From an uncultured Maricaulis sp. (GTDB lineage: Bacteria > Pseudomonadota > Alphaproteobacteria > Caulobacterales > Maricaulaceae), in the NCBI RefSeq assembly GCF_947259345.1, contig NZ_CAMYLS010000005.1:1-64000 (forward strand): 64,000 nt of DNA, read 5' to 3'. The notes beneath the pieces were generated by a model. The model saw nothing but the letters and a program-made list of their open reading frames with translations, did not search any database and had not been told where the DNA came from. How positions within the stretch are numbered: the stretch's first letter is position 1; each line of letters opens with the position of its first letter. A program made the position numbers and the translations under genes. Positions 36,644 through 44,880 of the stretch are shown piece after piece.

Positions 36644-37258
36644 ATGTCGGATACACAGACCCGCACGCCAGCACCGAAGCGCTCCCGCTTTGAGCGCAAT
36701 CACGACCGCATCTATGACGCGGCCATCGGCCTGTTTGCGGCACGCGGACCGGACGCCGTGACCATGGAGGATATTGCCGTCGCGGTCGGCATGTCCCGAT
36801 CGAGCATTTTCAACCATTTCCCGTCGAAGAATCTGATCCTCGCCACTTTCTTCACCCGAATGACGTCTGAAATCATCGCGGAGGCCCGGGCAAAGCCGAT
36901 GCGTGGCTTTCGGCACGCCATCATCGATCTGGGTCGCATCGCCGGCGCCCACGCCACGCACCATGGCCCGATCGTCGCCGCGATCGCCGGCCTGACGGCC
37001 CCGAGCCAGCCGCTCGCTCCGGCCGAACAAGCGACTGATGCCGCCATGCGCACTTATTTGCTGGCGCTCATTCGGGCAGGTCAGGCGAAAGGTGAGGTGC
37101 GGAACGACCATTCAGCGCACGCCTTGGCCAACCTGCTGCTGGCGGTCCTCACGGCGAGTGCCCACGAATGGGTTGCTGGCGGACAAGGCGAGGACCTCTC
37201 CACCCTTCTGGAAGGCCGCTACTCACTCGTCCTCGACGGCTTGATGCAAAAAAGCTGA
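36644..37258 (+). CDS. TetR/AcrR family transcriptional regulator
   Basis: 204 residues. The N-terminal helix-turn-helix reads RIYDAAIGLFAARGPDAVTM, EDIAVAVGMSRSSIFNHFPSK, the standard TetR DNA-binding form. The C-terminal ligand domain is not assignable to an inducer. The ATG at 36644 (MSDTQTRTP) is preferred over an upstream start, which would place the operator inside the gene. Both this gene and the following S41-like gene carry the same palindrome upstream, so the regulator probably controls itself and 37345-39468. Confidence 0.9.
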   Translation: MSDTQTRTPAPKRSRFERNHDRIYDAAIGLFAARGPDAVTMEDIAVAVGMSRSSIFNHFPSKNLILATFFTRMTSEIIAEARAKPMRGFRHAIIDLGRIAGAHATHHGPIVAAIAGLTAPSQPLAPAEQATDAAMRTYLLALIRAGQAKGEVRNDHSAHALANLLLAVLTASAHEWVAGGQGEDLSTLLEGRYSLVLDGLMQKS

Positions 37259-37308
37259 CCCGATCTGCATCCATTCCCGAACCGGGCTGCATCTTCTGAT
37301 CATGACAT

Positions 37309-37324
37309 TTGGACTCAAGTCCAA
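37309..37324. promoter_or_regulatory. Second copy of the TetR operator
   Basis: TTGGACT (37309-37315), CA, AGTCCAA (37318-37324), with the flanks extending the symmetry. It shares TGGACT-N3-GTCCA with the operator at 36607 and lies 20 bases upstream of the S41-like gene start, overlapping the likely promoter. That position would repress the downstream pair. Confidence 0.7.
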
Positions 37325-37344
37325 TTTGATGAAACGGAGACTGC

Positions 37345-38646
37345 ATGACGCGCATTTCAACCAGCCTTGCCGCCCTGAGCCTGGCCCTCGTCGGCGCTAC
37401 TGCCCTGGCCCAGTCAGCACAGCATGACGCGGACGCCTGGGCCGAGGATCTCAACGCCCTCGTCGAGGTGCTGGAGACCAATCATCCCAATCCCTTCCAC
37501 ACCACATCGCAAGCGGTCTGGGAGGCCCAGCTCGACGCGTACCGGACCCGTTTGCCCGCCATGTCTGATGCCGAACGCATTGCCGGCATGGCGCGCCTGC
37601 TGGGCATGATCGGGGATGGTCATACCTGGATGCCCATGCATGCCTTGCCCTTCGGCGGGATGCCGCCAGGGCCCGGCTTCCGCTCCCTGCCGGTGCGCTT
37701 TGAACTCTTCGATGACGGCCTCTTCATCGTCGGCGCAACAGACCCCGACCTGGTCGGCCTGCGGGTCGAGGCCTTCGGGGATATCCCGGTCGCCGAAGCG
37801 CTGGCACGCACGCTGGAAATCCTGCCCCGCGACGCCGTGAACTTCTCGCGCGAGCTGGCACCGGAATGGATGATGCAGGCCGAATTGCTGACCGCGCTGG
37901 GTCTGGCCGCTGATGCTGACAATATCGTGCTCACCCTCACCGATGGCGAAACCAGCCGCGTTGCAAGCCTTCAGCCCCTGGGCGCGCAGGTCCGCTATGA
38001 CTGGGCCTTCTCGATGGATGGCGGACCACAGACCGACGAAGACTGGTATACGGCCGCGGCCGACACGCCACTCTGGCAGGAGCCGATGACCGTGCCGGTG
38101 CGCCTCGTGACCTCACTGGAAAACGCGGCCTATCTGCAGCTTTTCTCGATCGCGAACGGCCCCGAGCGTTTCGCCGATCTGGCCCGCCAGGCCGTCGCCC
38201 TGGCCGAGACCCTGGACGAGCCCGTGCTCATTCTCGACCTGCGGCGCTGCCTGGGCGGGGACGGGTCGCTGAACCCGGCATTCGTCGACGAATTGGTGGC
38301 CAGCGCGGCGCTGTCCCGGCCCGGGCGCATTCGTGTCCTGACCAGCCGCCAGACCCACTCCGCCGCCATCATGTTGCTGTCACGCCTGGCCAACCGGACC
38401 GGGGCGGTCCGTTTCGGACAGGCCGCCGCCGATCGGCCCAATCATTATGGCGAAACCAATATATGGGTGACACCGAATACCGGCCTGCCGGTGATCCATG
38501 CCAGCGAGCACTACGCCACGGCGACGCCCGGCGACACCCGTGCCCATCACGCGCCGGACATCACCATTCCCTACCGCTTTGACGATTACGCCGCCGGCAT
38601 CGACCCCGTGCTCGCGGCTGCGCTCACCTACAATCCGGAGATCTGA
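37345..38646 (+). CDS. Secreted S41 (tail-specific protease)-like protein
   Basis: 433 residues with a signal peptide (MTRISTSLAALSLALVGATALAQ). The domain order fits the S41 family: an N-terminal helical part (LVEVLETNHPNPFHTTS), a GDGHTWMPM motif typical of S41 N-domains, and a C-terminal crotonase-like core (VLILDLRRCLGGDGSLNP; VLTSRQTHSAAIMLL). The Ser in THSAA is at the catalytic Ser position, but the usual Lys downstream is not evident (RLANRTGAVRFGQ), so activity is uncertain. Four bases before the next lipoprotein gene; likely TetR-controlled. Confidence 0.78.
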   Translation: MTRISTSLAALSLALVGATALAQSAQHDADAWAEDLNALVEVLETNHPNPFHTTSQAVWEAQLDAYRTRLPAMSDAERIAGMARLLGMIGDGHTWMPMHALPFGGMPPGPGFRSLPVRFELFDDGLFIVGATDPDLVGLRVEAFGDIPVAEALARTLEILPRDAVNFSRELAPEWMMQAELLTALGLAADADNIVLTLTDGETSRVASLQPLGAQVRYDWAFSMDGGPQTDEDWYTAAADTPLWQEPMTVPVRLVTSLENAAYLQLFSIANGPERFADLARQAVALAETLDEPVLILDLRRCLGGDGSLNPAFVDELVASAALSRPGRIRVLTSRQTHSAAIMLLSRLANRTGAVRFGQAAADRPNHYGETNIWVTPNTGLPVIHASEHYATATPGDTRAHHAPDITIPYRFDDYAAGIDPVLAAALTYNPEI

Positions 38647-38649
38647 TCC

Positions 38650-39468
38650 ATGACCAAGACCCTCACGCTCGCCACAACCGCCCTCGCCCTCCTGACCAGC
38701 GCCTGCCATGCCGACGAGTTCGTGCATGCCGCCGAGAACGACCATGTCGGTCGCATCCTCTATTATGAGCGCACCAATCAGGATGGCAGTCTGGATGAAC
38801 GCATCACCGTCTATCGCGCCAGCCCGACCTCGCTGGAAGTCTATAAGGAGAACGGGCTTTGCGGCAATGCCGCCCTGGTCACCGCCGAGCTCGACCTCAC
38901 CACCTTCTCGGCGCGCGAATTGGTCGGCGGTCGGCTTCTGCCAGAGGCGGAGGTCATGCAGTTCGCCTTCCTCGAGCAAAACGAGGCCGGCGACCGGATG
39001 GATATGGTTGTGCGACTGCCCGACATGGAGATTCGCAATGAGTTCGAGATCGCGTCGCCGCACTGGCATTTGTTCGACTTCGATCTCGCCAGCCTGACCG
39101 CAGTCACGCCTTACCTGGCCACCCCGGACGCAGCCTTCGGCTTTGGCATGGCCCTGCTGTGGGCTGACCCGTCCGCCGGGGATCCGCTGGTCTGGATGGG
39201 GGATGTCACCGCCAGCCCGACCGGGATGGACAATGGCGCGTACAGCTATGCGCTGAGCGGATCGGCGCTCACCGGTGACCGCTCGACCGGGTCGGCCGGT
39301 ACACTGCGCATCGATGCGGCGGAGGGTTACATCACCCATGCCGCTTTCCCGGTGCCCAACCATCCCGGCTATACCGACTTCGAACTGAATCTCCTGCGGG
39401 TCAGCGATGGCGGCGCCGAGGAGTGGGATGCCCTGCTGCGCGCCCATTGGGCCGATTGCGGCGACTGA
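38650..39468 (+). CDS. Lipoprotein of unknown function, co-transcribed with the S41-like gene
   Basis: 272 residues beginning with a lipoprotein signal (MTKTLTLATTALALLTSAC, lipobox LTSAC). The mature part starts HADEFVHAAENDHVGRILYY and is beta-rich, ending in ...RAHWADCGD. No family recognised. The gene starts 4 bases after the S41-like stop and ends in a strong terminator, so the two form one small unit under the TetR-type operator. Confidence 0.65.
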   Translation: MTKTLTLATTALALLTSACHADEFVHAAENDHVGRILYYERTNQDGSLDERITVYRASPTSLEVYKENGLCGNAALVTAELDLTTFSARELVGGRLLPEAEVMQFAFLEQNEAGDRMDMVVRLPDMEIRNEFEIASPHWHLFDFDLASLTAVTPYLATPDAAFGFGMALLWADPSAGDPLVWMGDVTASPTGMDNGAYSYALSGSALTGDRSTGSAGTLRIDAAEGYITHAAFPVPNHPGYTDFELNLLRVSDGGAEEWDALLRAHWADCGD

Positions 39469-39495
39469 CACGCCGACACCCTGCCGGTTTCTGCC

Positions 39496-39523
39496 AACAC
39501 CCTGCCCGCTCGGGCAGGGTGTT
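39496..39523 (+). terminator. Terminator after the lipoprotein gene
   Basis: AACACCCTGCCCG (39496-39508) pairs perfectly with CGGGCAGGGTGTT (39511-39523); in practice a 12-bp stem with a GCTC loop. Followed by GTGCCGTC, so the T-tract is short (TGTTGT). Confidence 0.7.
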
Positions 39524-39632
39524 GTGCCGTCAGCCGCAATTCCGCCGCCATGCCTGCCAATTCCCGCCCCGGAACGGAACTAGCCTCTTGCGGGTTCAGT
39601 TCAGAACGCGTTCTATGGGAAAAAATTCGAGT

Positions 39633-40841
39633 ATGCCGGATTCAACGATGGAATTTCACCGCACCAAGCGTCTGCCGCCTTATGTTTTCGAAGAAGTCAA
39701 TCGCCTGAAGGCCCAATTGCGGGCCAATGGTGCCGACATCATCGATTTCGGCATGGGCAATCCGGACCTGCCAACCCCGCCGCACATCCTGGAGAAGCTG
39801 CGCGAGACCACCGAGAAGCCGCGCACCAATGGCTATTCGGCCTCCCGCGGCATACCCGGCCTGCGCAAGGCCCAGGCGCGCTATTACAAACGGCGCTTCG
39901 ATGTCGACCTGGATCCGGACAGCGAAGTGATTGTCACGCTGGGCTCCAAGGAAGGCTTTGCGAATCTTGCCCAGGCGATCACCGCGCCCGGCGATGTCAT
40001 CCTGGCGCCCTCGCCCTCCTATCCGATCCATACTTTCGGCTTTCTCATCGCCGGCGGCACGATACGGCATGTCCATGCGCCGTCGCCGGAAGATTATCTG
40101 CGCGGACTCGAGCATGCAGCGAGGCATTCGGTTCCGAGTCCGATTGCCGTCGTGGTCTGTTTTCCCTCCAACCCCACGGCACAGACCGCCTCGCTGGATT
40201 TCTACAAGGAGGTCGTGAAGTTCGCGACCCGGCACGATCTCCTCATCCTTTCCGACCTCGCCTATTCCGAGATCTATTTCGGGGATGAGCCGACCCCGTC
40301 CATGCTGCAGGTCGAAGGCGCCAAGGAGCGCACGATCGAGTTCACCTCGATGTCGAAGACCTATTCCATGGCAGGGTTCCGGGTCGGTTTCGCGGCCGGG
40401 TCGCCGCGTCTGGTCGGCGCGCTGGCGCGGGTCAAATCCTATCTCGATTACGGCGCCTACACGCCGGTACAGGTGGCAGCCTGTGCCGCGCTGGACGGCC
40501 CGCAGGACTGTGTCGACGAGGCGCGGGCCATCTACAAGCATCGCCGCGATGTACTGGTGGAGAGTTTTGGCCGGGCCGGCTGGTCCATTCCGTCGCCGGA
40601 AGCCTCCATGTTTGCCTGGGCTCCGCTGCCACAGGGCTGCGAAGAGATGGGCTCGCTGGAGTTCTCAAAACAATTGATGGAAGAGGCCGGCGTCGCCGTC
40701 GCGCCGGGCATCGGTTTTGGCGAGCATGGCGAGGGCTATGTCCGCCTGGCCCTGGTCGAGAATGAGCAGCGCATCCGCCAGGCCGCCCGCGGCGTGGGCG
40801 ATTTCCTCAAGACAAGACAACCGGCAATCCGGGCGGTCTGA
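39633..40841 (+). CDS. PLP-dependent aminotransferase, AlaC-like
   Basis: About 402 residues, fold type I, class I/II aminotransferase. RLPPYVFEEVNRLKAQ, ADIIDFGMGNPDLPTPPHIL, GYSASRGIPGLRKAQ and FTSMSKTYSMAGFRVGF (Schiff-base Lys in SMSKTYSM) match the AlaC/LL-diaminopimelate aminotransferase-like group that makes alanine or glutamate from pyruvate. The exact substrate is not fixed by sequence. In-frame ATGs at 39615, 39633 and 39648 are all possible; 39648 (MEFHRTK) has the best spacing to a GGA. Confidence 0.87.
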   Translation: MPDSTMEFHRTKRLPPYVFEEVNRLKAQLRANGADIIDFGMGNPDLPTPPHILEKLRETTEKPRTNGYSASRGIPGLRKAQARYYKRRFDVDLDPDSEVIVTLGSKEGFANLAQAITAPGDVILAPSPSYPIHTFGFLIAGGTIRHVHAPSPEDYLRGLEHAARHSVPSPIAVVVCFPSNPTAQTASLDFYKEVVKFATRHDLLILSDLAYSEIYFGDEPTPSMLQVEGAKERTIEFTSMSKTYSMAGFRVGFAAGSPRLVGALARVKSYLDYGAYTPVQVAACAALDGPQDCVDEARAIYKHRRDVLVESFGRAGWSIPSPEASMFAWAPLPQGCEEMGSLEFSKQLMEEAGVAVAPGIGFGEHGEGYVRLALVENEQRIRQAARGVGDFLKTRQPAIRAV

Positions 40842-40850
40842 CCGCCCGGA
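40828..40850. terminator. Hairpin spanning the aminotransferase stop codon
   Basis: TCCGGGCGGT (40828-40837) and ACCGCCCGGA (40841-40850), a 10-bp perfect stem whose short loop contains part of the TGA stop at 40839-40841. A second small palindrome, CCTGTCGAGACAGG, follows at 40854-40867. There is no T-run, so this may protect the mRNA 3' end rather than terminate. Confidence 0.4.
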
Positions 40851-40909
40851 TCGCCTGTCGAGACAGGACCGGTTGAGGGAGGATGCCGGTCCCGCAGTTC
40901 GGCCAGACC

Positions 40910-41485
40910 CTAGAAGTAGTGGTGCACCGCACCGGTCGAATGCCCCCAGGTGCCACCAGCCTTGGCCCGGCCACGACGGCGGCGCATACGGTTCTGCATG
41001 ACCTTGCGGACATCTTCGAGCGGCGGCATTTCGGCGGCCTCCGGTGATTTCAGATCCTCGCGGTGGGCCACAAACTCGGCATAGGCTTCGAGTTCCGGTG
41101 CCAGACCGGCCGCAACGAGCTCGATCATGATCGCATCGTCGATATAGCCAATGCCCGGTGTCGAATCGGGGATGAGGTCTTCCGGGTCAGCGAAATAGGC
41201 CAGCGCGTTCAGGACACGCTCGCGATCCTCGCCCTCGAGCTTCCAGTCTGCGTCATCGAGCATGCCGACGAGCGGGCCGAGCTGATTCAGGCGGGATTTG
41301 ACGAATTCCGGCGGATTGGCCGCCAGCGCCTTGCTCATCATGTCCGCCACGCCAGCCGTGATACGGCTTTCGTCCAGATCGGCACGATCTGCGCGCGCCT
41401 TGTCGAGACGATCCCGGAAAAAGGCGAGATCGGTTTCGGACAGTTCGAACTCAACCTTGAGAGTCGGGGATGACGGGTTGCTCAT
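40910..41485 (-). CDS. YkvA/DUF1232-like protein
   Basis: 191 residues. The middle carries the DUF1232 signature: ALAYFADPEDLIPDSTPGIG, followed by YIDDAIMIELVA. The N-terminal half is helical and charged (LSETDLAFFRDRLDKARADR). The C-terminus is very basic (NRMRRRRGRAKAG). Not membrane-bound here. Function of the family is unknown. The ATG at 41485 was chosen because the longer frame has no ribosome-binding site and no similarity. Confidence 0.75.
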   Translation of the reverse strand: MSNPSSPTLKVEFELSETDLAFFRDRLDKARADRADLDESRITAGVADMMSKALAANPPEFVKSRLNQLGPLVGMLDDADWKLEGEDRERVLNALAYFADPEDLIPDSTPGIGYIDDAIMIELVAAGLAPELEAYAEFVAHREDLKSPEAAEMPPLEDVRKVMQNRMRRRRGRAKAGGTWGHSTGAVHHYF

Positions 41486-41643
41486 GATGTTGGGGCACCT
41501 TCCTGTAGCCGTTGATTGATGGACACTGTGTCCCACACCGGCTTTCGCGCCAATAGCGGGAACAGAATTCTTCCCGTCCCGGGGGACACCTTGCCCCTTC
41601 CATCCGCCCTCGCCGGCCAAATCGGAGCACCGGTTACCCGGCC

Positions 41644-41651
41644 TTAACCAT
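41644..41651 (+). promoter_or_regulatory. Exact CtrA half-site TTAACCAT
   Basis: TTAACCAT, the known CtrA half-site sequence, lies 50 bases upstream of the ATG of the small flagellar-like gene at 41702 and in the same orientation. One exact 8-mer is expected about once per 65 kb by chance per strand at even composition, less in this GC-rich DNA. The position fits an activator site overlapping the -35 region. Confidence 0.5.
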
Positions 41652-41701
41652 AAGACCAGTCTTCGCTGCGCCGGCCAGCCGCGAGGCGCTAGAGTGGCGC
41701 C

Positions 41702-41920
41702 ATGAATGTCGCTTTCAATACCGCCGTTGCCGGCATGATGTCCGCCCAGTCCCAAGCCGGGTCTGCGGCGCGCGAAATGGTCAATAATGCGGCCAAGGGC
41801 GAAGACATCATCCAGGCGGCTGTGGCGCTGAAAAAGGCTGAGGCCTCGCATGCGGCCGCGGCCGTAACCGCGCGCATTGCCAGCGACATGACGGAGACCC
41901 TGCTGGACATCACTGTCTAG
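41702..41920 (+). CDS. 72-residue protein resembling the ends of a flagellar rod/hook protein
   Basis: The N-terminal part (FNTAVAGMMSAQSQAGSAARE) resembles the flagellar rod N-motif (SGMxAAQ...A), and residues 33-70 (GEDIIQAAVALKKAEASHAA, then SDMTETLLDITV) resemble the C-terminal helix of rod/hook proteins (VxxIxAQxxYxANxxxxxxxDxMxxTLL). The surface domains in between are missing. Such a helical hairpin could co-assemble in the rod or be secreted. No cysteine, no membrane segment. The exact CtrA half-site upstream supports a flagellar role. Start codon has no strong Shine-Dalgarno (GGCGCC). Confidence 0.6.
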   Translation: MNVAFNTAVAGMMSAQSQAGSAAREMVNNAAKGEDIIQAAVALKKAEASHAAAAVTARIASDMTETLLDITV

Positions 41921-41952
41921 CCTGACTTCCGGTCGGTGGGTGGCCGGTGGGC

Positions 41953-42008
41953 GTCATCCCCCCTGTGCCAGGCTCGCGATGGCCTGACATCCAAGCCGGG
42001 GGGATGAC
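41953..42008. repeat. Short GTCATCCC/GGGATGAC inverted-repeat element
   Basis: GTCATCCCCCC (41953-41963) and GGGGGGATGAC (41998-42008) pair perfectly over 11 bp; between them CCAGGC and GCCTGAC add a weaker inner pairing. Same end sequence as the element at 11284-11399. It fills the gap between the flagellar-like gene and the DsbA-like gene. Confidence 0.65.
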
Positions 42009-42077
42009 GAGCCGGCCCATAGGATCAAACCCGCCTCGCCTCTCGCCATTTGCGCCAAACATCCCTAAATCGACGGG

Positions 42078-42740
42078 ATGACCTACTCTGTGACTGTCGA
42101 CATTGTCTCCGACCTCGTCTGCCCCTGGTGCTGGCTCGGCAAGCGCCATTGGGATGAAGCGCGCAAGCTGACCGCCGATATCAAGGTCGAGACGACCTGG
42201 CGGCCCTATCAGCTCGACCCGACGCTGGCCCGCGAAGGCCGCCCCTACAAGGATTACATGCGCGAGAAATTCTCCGGTCCCGAAGCCTCGGGCCGCTGGA
42301 AAGCCATGCGCGATCATCTCGAACAGGCCGGTCCGGGTGTCGGGATTGATTTTCGCTTTGACGATATCACAATGCGGCCGAACACCTTGAATGCCCACCG
42401 GCTGATGCGCTGGGCCGGCGGCCAGGGCAAGACGGACGCCATGGCCGAAGCTCTCTTCTCGGCCTTCTTTCAGGCCGGGCGCGATATCGGCGATACCGAC
42501 ACATTGATCGAGCTGGCCGCCGAGGCCGGGCTGGACCGCGATGTCTCCGCCGACCTCCTGGCCACGGATCGCGACGAGAAAGCGGTCTGGGAAGAAGAGC
42601 TTTTCTACCGCAAGCTCGGCGTTTCGGGCGTGCCCACCTATATTTTCAATGGCCGTTTTGCCGTGTCCGGGGCCCAGGAGCCGGCCGTGCTGGCCGATGC
42701 CATTCGCCAGGCCGTCAAGGAACCGGCAGAAACCGAATAA
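42078..42740 (+). CDS. DsbA-family oxidoreductase, FrnE-like
   Basis: 220 residues with a thioredoxin fold and inserted helical domain. The active site is DLVCPWCWLGKRHWDEA (CPWC), and the cis-Pro loop is KLGVSGVPTYIFNG. FrnE-type proteins are cytoplasmic; no signal peptide is seen here. Suggested role is disulfide exchange or polyketide/glutathione-linked isomerisation; the substrate is unknown. Confidence 0.88.
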   Translation: MTYSVTVDIVSDLVCPWCWLGKRHWDEARKLTADIKVETTWRPYQLDPTLAREGRPYKDYMREKFSGPEASGRWKAMRDHLEQAGPGVGIDFRFDDITMRPNTLNAHRLMRWAGGQGKTDAMAEALFSAFFQAGRDIGDTDTLIELAAEAGLDRDVSADLLATDRDEKAVWEEELFYRKLGVSGVPTYIFNGRFAVSGAQEPAVLADAIRQAVKEPAETE

Positions 42741-42777
42741 GCTCGCCGCCAGCGGGCAGGTCCAAGGGGGAGATACC

Positions 42778-43170
42778 ATGACCGCACTCGACGCCTTCGC
42801 ACTCTACACCGGGCTCAACGGCCTGCTGCTCATCGCACTCGCCTACAATGTCATTCGCCATCGCCAGCGGGCCAAGATCGGCTTCGGGACGGGCGGTGAC
42901 GAGAAGCTGGAACTGGCCTGCCGGGTTCATGGCAATGCCGTGGAATACGTTCCAGTGACCCTGATCATCATCGGCGCTCTGGCCATGACGAGTGCCCCCA
43001 TTCTTGTCGTGCACGGCGTCGGCATCACCCTGACCGTGGGCCGCGGCCTGCATGCGTGGGGCTTGTCGACATCCTCCGGCACGTCACCGGGCCGTTTCAT
43101 CGGAACCCTGCTGAGCTGGATCAGCATCGTGATCGGCTCGCTCTTCCTGATCTGGACTGCCATCAGTTGA
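42778..43170 (+). CDS. MAPEG family membrane protein, second copy
   Basis: 130 residues, four hydrophobic helices. ALAYNVIRHRQRAKIGFGTG, LELACRVHGNAVEYVPVTLI and VGRGLHAWGLS fit the MAPEG fold; the RVHGNAVEYVP segment is the conserved part in the bacterial YecN-like branch. An AAGGGGGA site precedes the ATG. It follows the FrnE-like gene by 37 bases, so the two may act together in thiol chemistry (inference). It is not close in sequence to the MAPEG at 36053. Confidence 0.83.
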   Translation: MTALDAFALYTGLNGLLLIALAYNVIRHRQRAKIGFGTGGDEKLELACRVHGNAVEYVPVTLIIIGALAMTSAPILVVHGVGITLTVGRGLHAWGLSTSSGTSPGRFIGTLLSWISIVIGSLFLIWTAIS

Positions 43171-43210
43171 GCCATTGCCCGGCAGGGCCTCGCAGGGCTA
43201 TAGCCGACAC

Positions 43211-44572
43211 ATGACACAGACCTTCCAAGCTCCCGACCCCGCCCGCCTCCAGGACATCGCCGCCGATCTGGTGGCCCGGGCCCTGAAGGCCGGCGCCGAC
43301 AGTGCCGAAGCCTCCGTCGCCGAGTCGCGTGAAACCGAACTCTCGGTGCGCGATGGCAATCTGGAGGATATCGGCCGGTCGGAATCGCTGGATGCGGGCC
43401 TGCGGGTCTTCGTCGGCAAGCGCCAGGCCGGCGTCGCCTTCTCTGACCTGTCGGAGAAGGGACGGGACTTCACCATTGGCCGCGCCGTGACCATGGCCAA
43501 AGCGGCCCCGGAAGACCCCTATTCCGCCCTCGCCGATCCGGAACGCTTGTGCAAGGCGCCGCCGGAGATCGAGCAGTTCGAGGCCGGCGAATGGTCACCG
43601 GAGGAGCTGGAGGAAACCGCACTCGCCATCGAGACCGCCGCGCGGGCTGTCGAAGGCGTGACCATGACCGATGCGGCCTTTGCCTCCTCCGGTCAGGGCG
43701 CTGCCGCCTATGCCACATCAACCGGCTTCAATGCCGGCTGGAAGAAGAGCGTGTTCGGCTATGGCGCCAGCGTCATTGCCGGCAAGGATGGCGCCATGGA
43801 GCGCGATTACGCCGCCACCTCAGCCCGCCGCCGCGCTGATCTGCGTGACCGGATCGAGGTCGGTCGCGAGGCCGGTGAACGCGCGGCCCGGCGCATGGGT
43901 CCGAAAAAGCTGCCATCGGGCGTGATGCCGGTTGTCTTTGACCGCCGTGTGGCGACGACTTTTCTGGGTTCACTGGCCGGCGCCGTGTCCGGTCCGGCCG
44001 TGGCTAGAGGCGTCTCTTTCCTGCGCGACAAGCTGGGTGAGCGCGTCTTCGCGCCGGGGATCACCATTATCGACGATCCGCACCGCGCCTGGGGCCATGC
44101 CTCGGCGCCGTTTGACGGCGAGGGCACGGTCAATCAGCGCAGCGCCATCATCGAGGATGGACGCCTGACCACCTGGTTCCTCAACTCCGCCGCGGCCCGC
44201 CAACTCGACATGGCCCCGACCGGTCACGCCCGGCGCTCCATGGGCGGGTCGCCCGGCGCCGGCCCGACGAATTTCCACATGGAAGCCGGCGAGACCAGCC
44301 GCGAAGACCTTGTCGGCGGCATCAAGGATGGCGTGCTGATCATGGAAATGTTCGGCCCGTCGCTGAATTCCAATACCGGCGACTGGTCGGTGGGCGTGTC
44401 CGGCTATCGCATCGCGAATGGCGTCATCGACCATCCGGTCAGCGAAATCACCGTCGCCGGCAATCTGATCGACATCTATGCTCGCCTCATTCCGGGCAGT
44501 GATCTGGAATTTCGGGGATCTGTTAACGCCCCCAGCGTATTCGTGGACGCGATGTCCGTCGGCGGTCTCTAG
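43211..44572 (+). CDS. pmbA: Metalloprotease subunit PmbA/TldE
   Basis: 453 residues of the TldD/PmbA family (modulator of DNA gyrase). Marks: DSAEASVAESRETELSVRDG, EDIGRSESLDAGLRVFVG, GSPGAGPTNFHMEAG and IKDGVLIMEMFGPSLN. PmbA (TldE) lacks the HExxxH zinc motif and partners with TldD, which is not in this window. The pair matures small peptides and cleaves antitoxins such as CcdA. The ATG at 43211 (MTQTFQ) is preferred over the longer frame. Confidence 0.92.
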   Translation: MTQTFQAPDPARLQDIAADLVARALKAGADSAEASVAESRETELSVRDGNLEDIGRSESLDAGLRVFVGKRQAGVAFSDLSEKGRDFTIGRAVTMAKAAPEDPYSALADPERLCKAPPEIEQFEAGEWSPEELEETALAIETAARAVEGVTMTDAAFASSGQGAAAYATSTGFNAGWKKSVFGYGASVIAGKDGAMERDYAATSARRRADLRDRIEVGREAGERAARRMGPKKLPSGVMPVVFDRRVATTFLGSLAGAVSGPAVARGVSFLRDKLGERVFAPGITIIDDPHRAWGHASAPFDGEGTVNQRSAIIEDGRLTTWFLNSAAARQLDMAPTGHARRSMGGSPGAGPTNFHMEAGETSREDLVGGIKDGVLIMEMFGPSLNSNTGDWSVGVSGYRIANGVIDHPVSEITVAGNLIDIYARLIPGSDLEFRGSVNAPSVFVDAMSVGGL

Positions 44573-44610
44573 ATCGACCGGCCAGGACAGACCAATTCAA
44601 GGAGCCCGGC

Positions 44611-44865
44611 ATGAGTGAAACCAAGATCAACAACCAGCTGCTGCACCTCGTCATCGGTGGCGAGCTGGCCTGCGTCGACCCGACCAATTGCGAGTTCAAG
44701 GATCTCGACGAGGTCGATTTCGTCGGCGCCTTCGGCAGCTATGCCGAAGCCCGCGCGGCCTGGAAAGGCGCCGCCCAGCGCACGGTCGACAACGCCCATA
44801 TGCGCTATTTCATCATCCACGCCCACAAGCTTCTCGATCCCTCGACCGAGAAGAAGGACGGCTAG
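44611..44865 (+). CDS. DUF4170 protein
   Basis: 84 residues with the compact DUF4170 pattern: LLHLVIGGELACVDPTNCEF, VDFVGAFGSYAEARAAWKGA and AHMRYFIIHAHKLLDP. The family is alphaproteobacterial and typically lies, as here, just before an ABC exporter and lipid A genes. No catalytic residues are known. A CAAGGAG ribosome-binding site precedes the ATG. Confidence 0.85.
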   Translation: MSETKINNQLLHLVIGGELACVDPTNCEFKDLDEVDFVGAFGSYAEARAAWKGAAQRTVDNAHMRYFIIHAHKLLDPSTEKKDG

Positions 44866-44880
44866 GGTCCGACACGCGGC

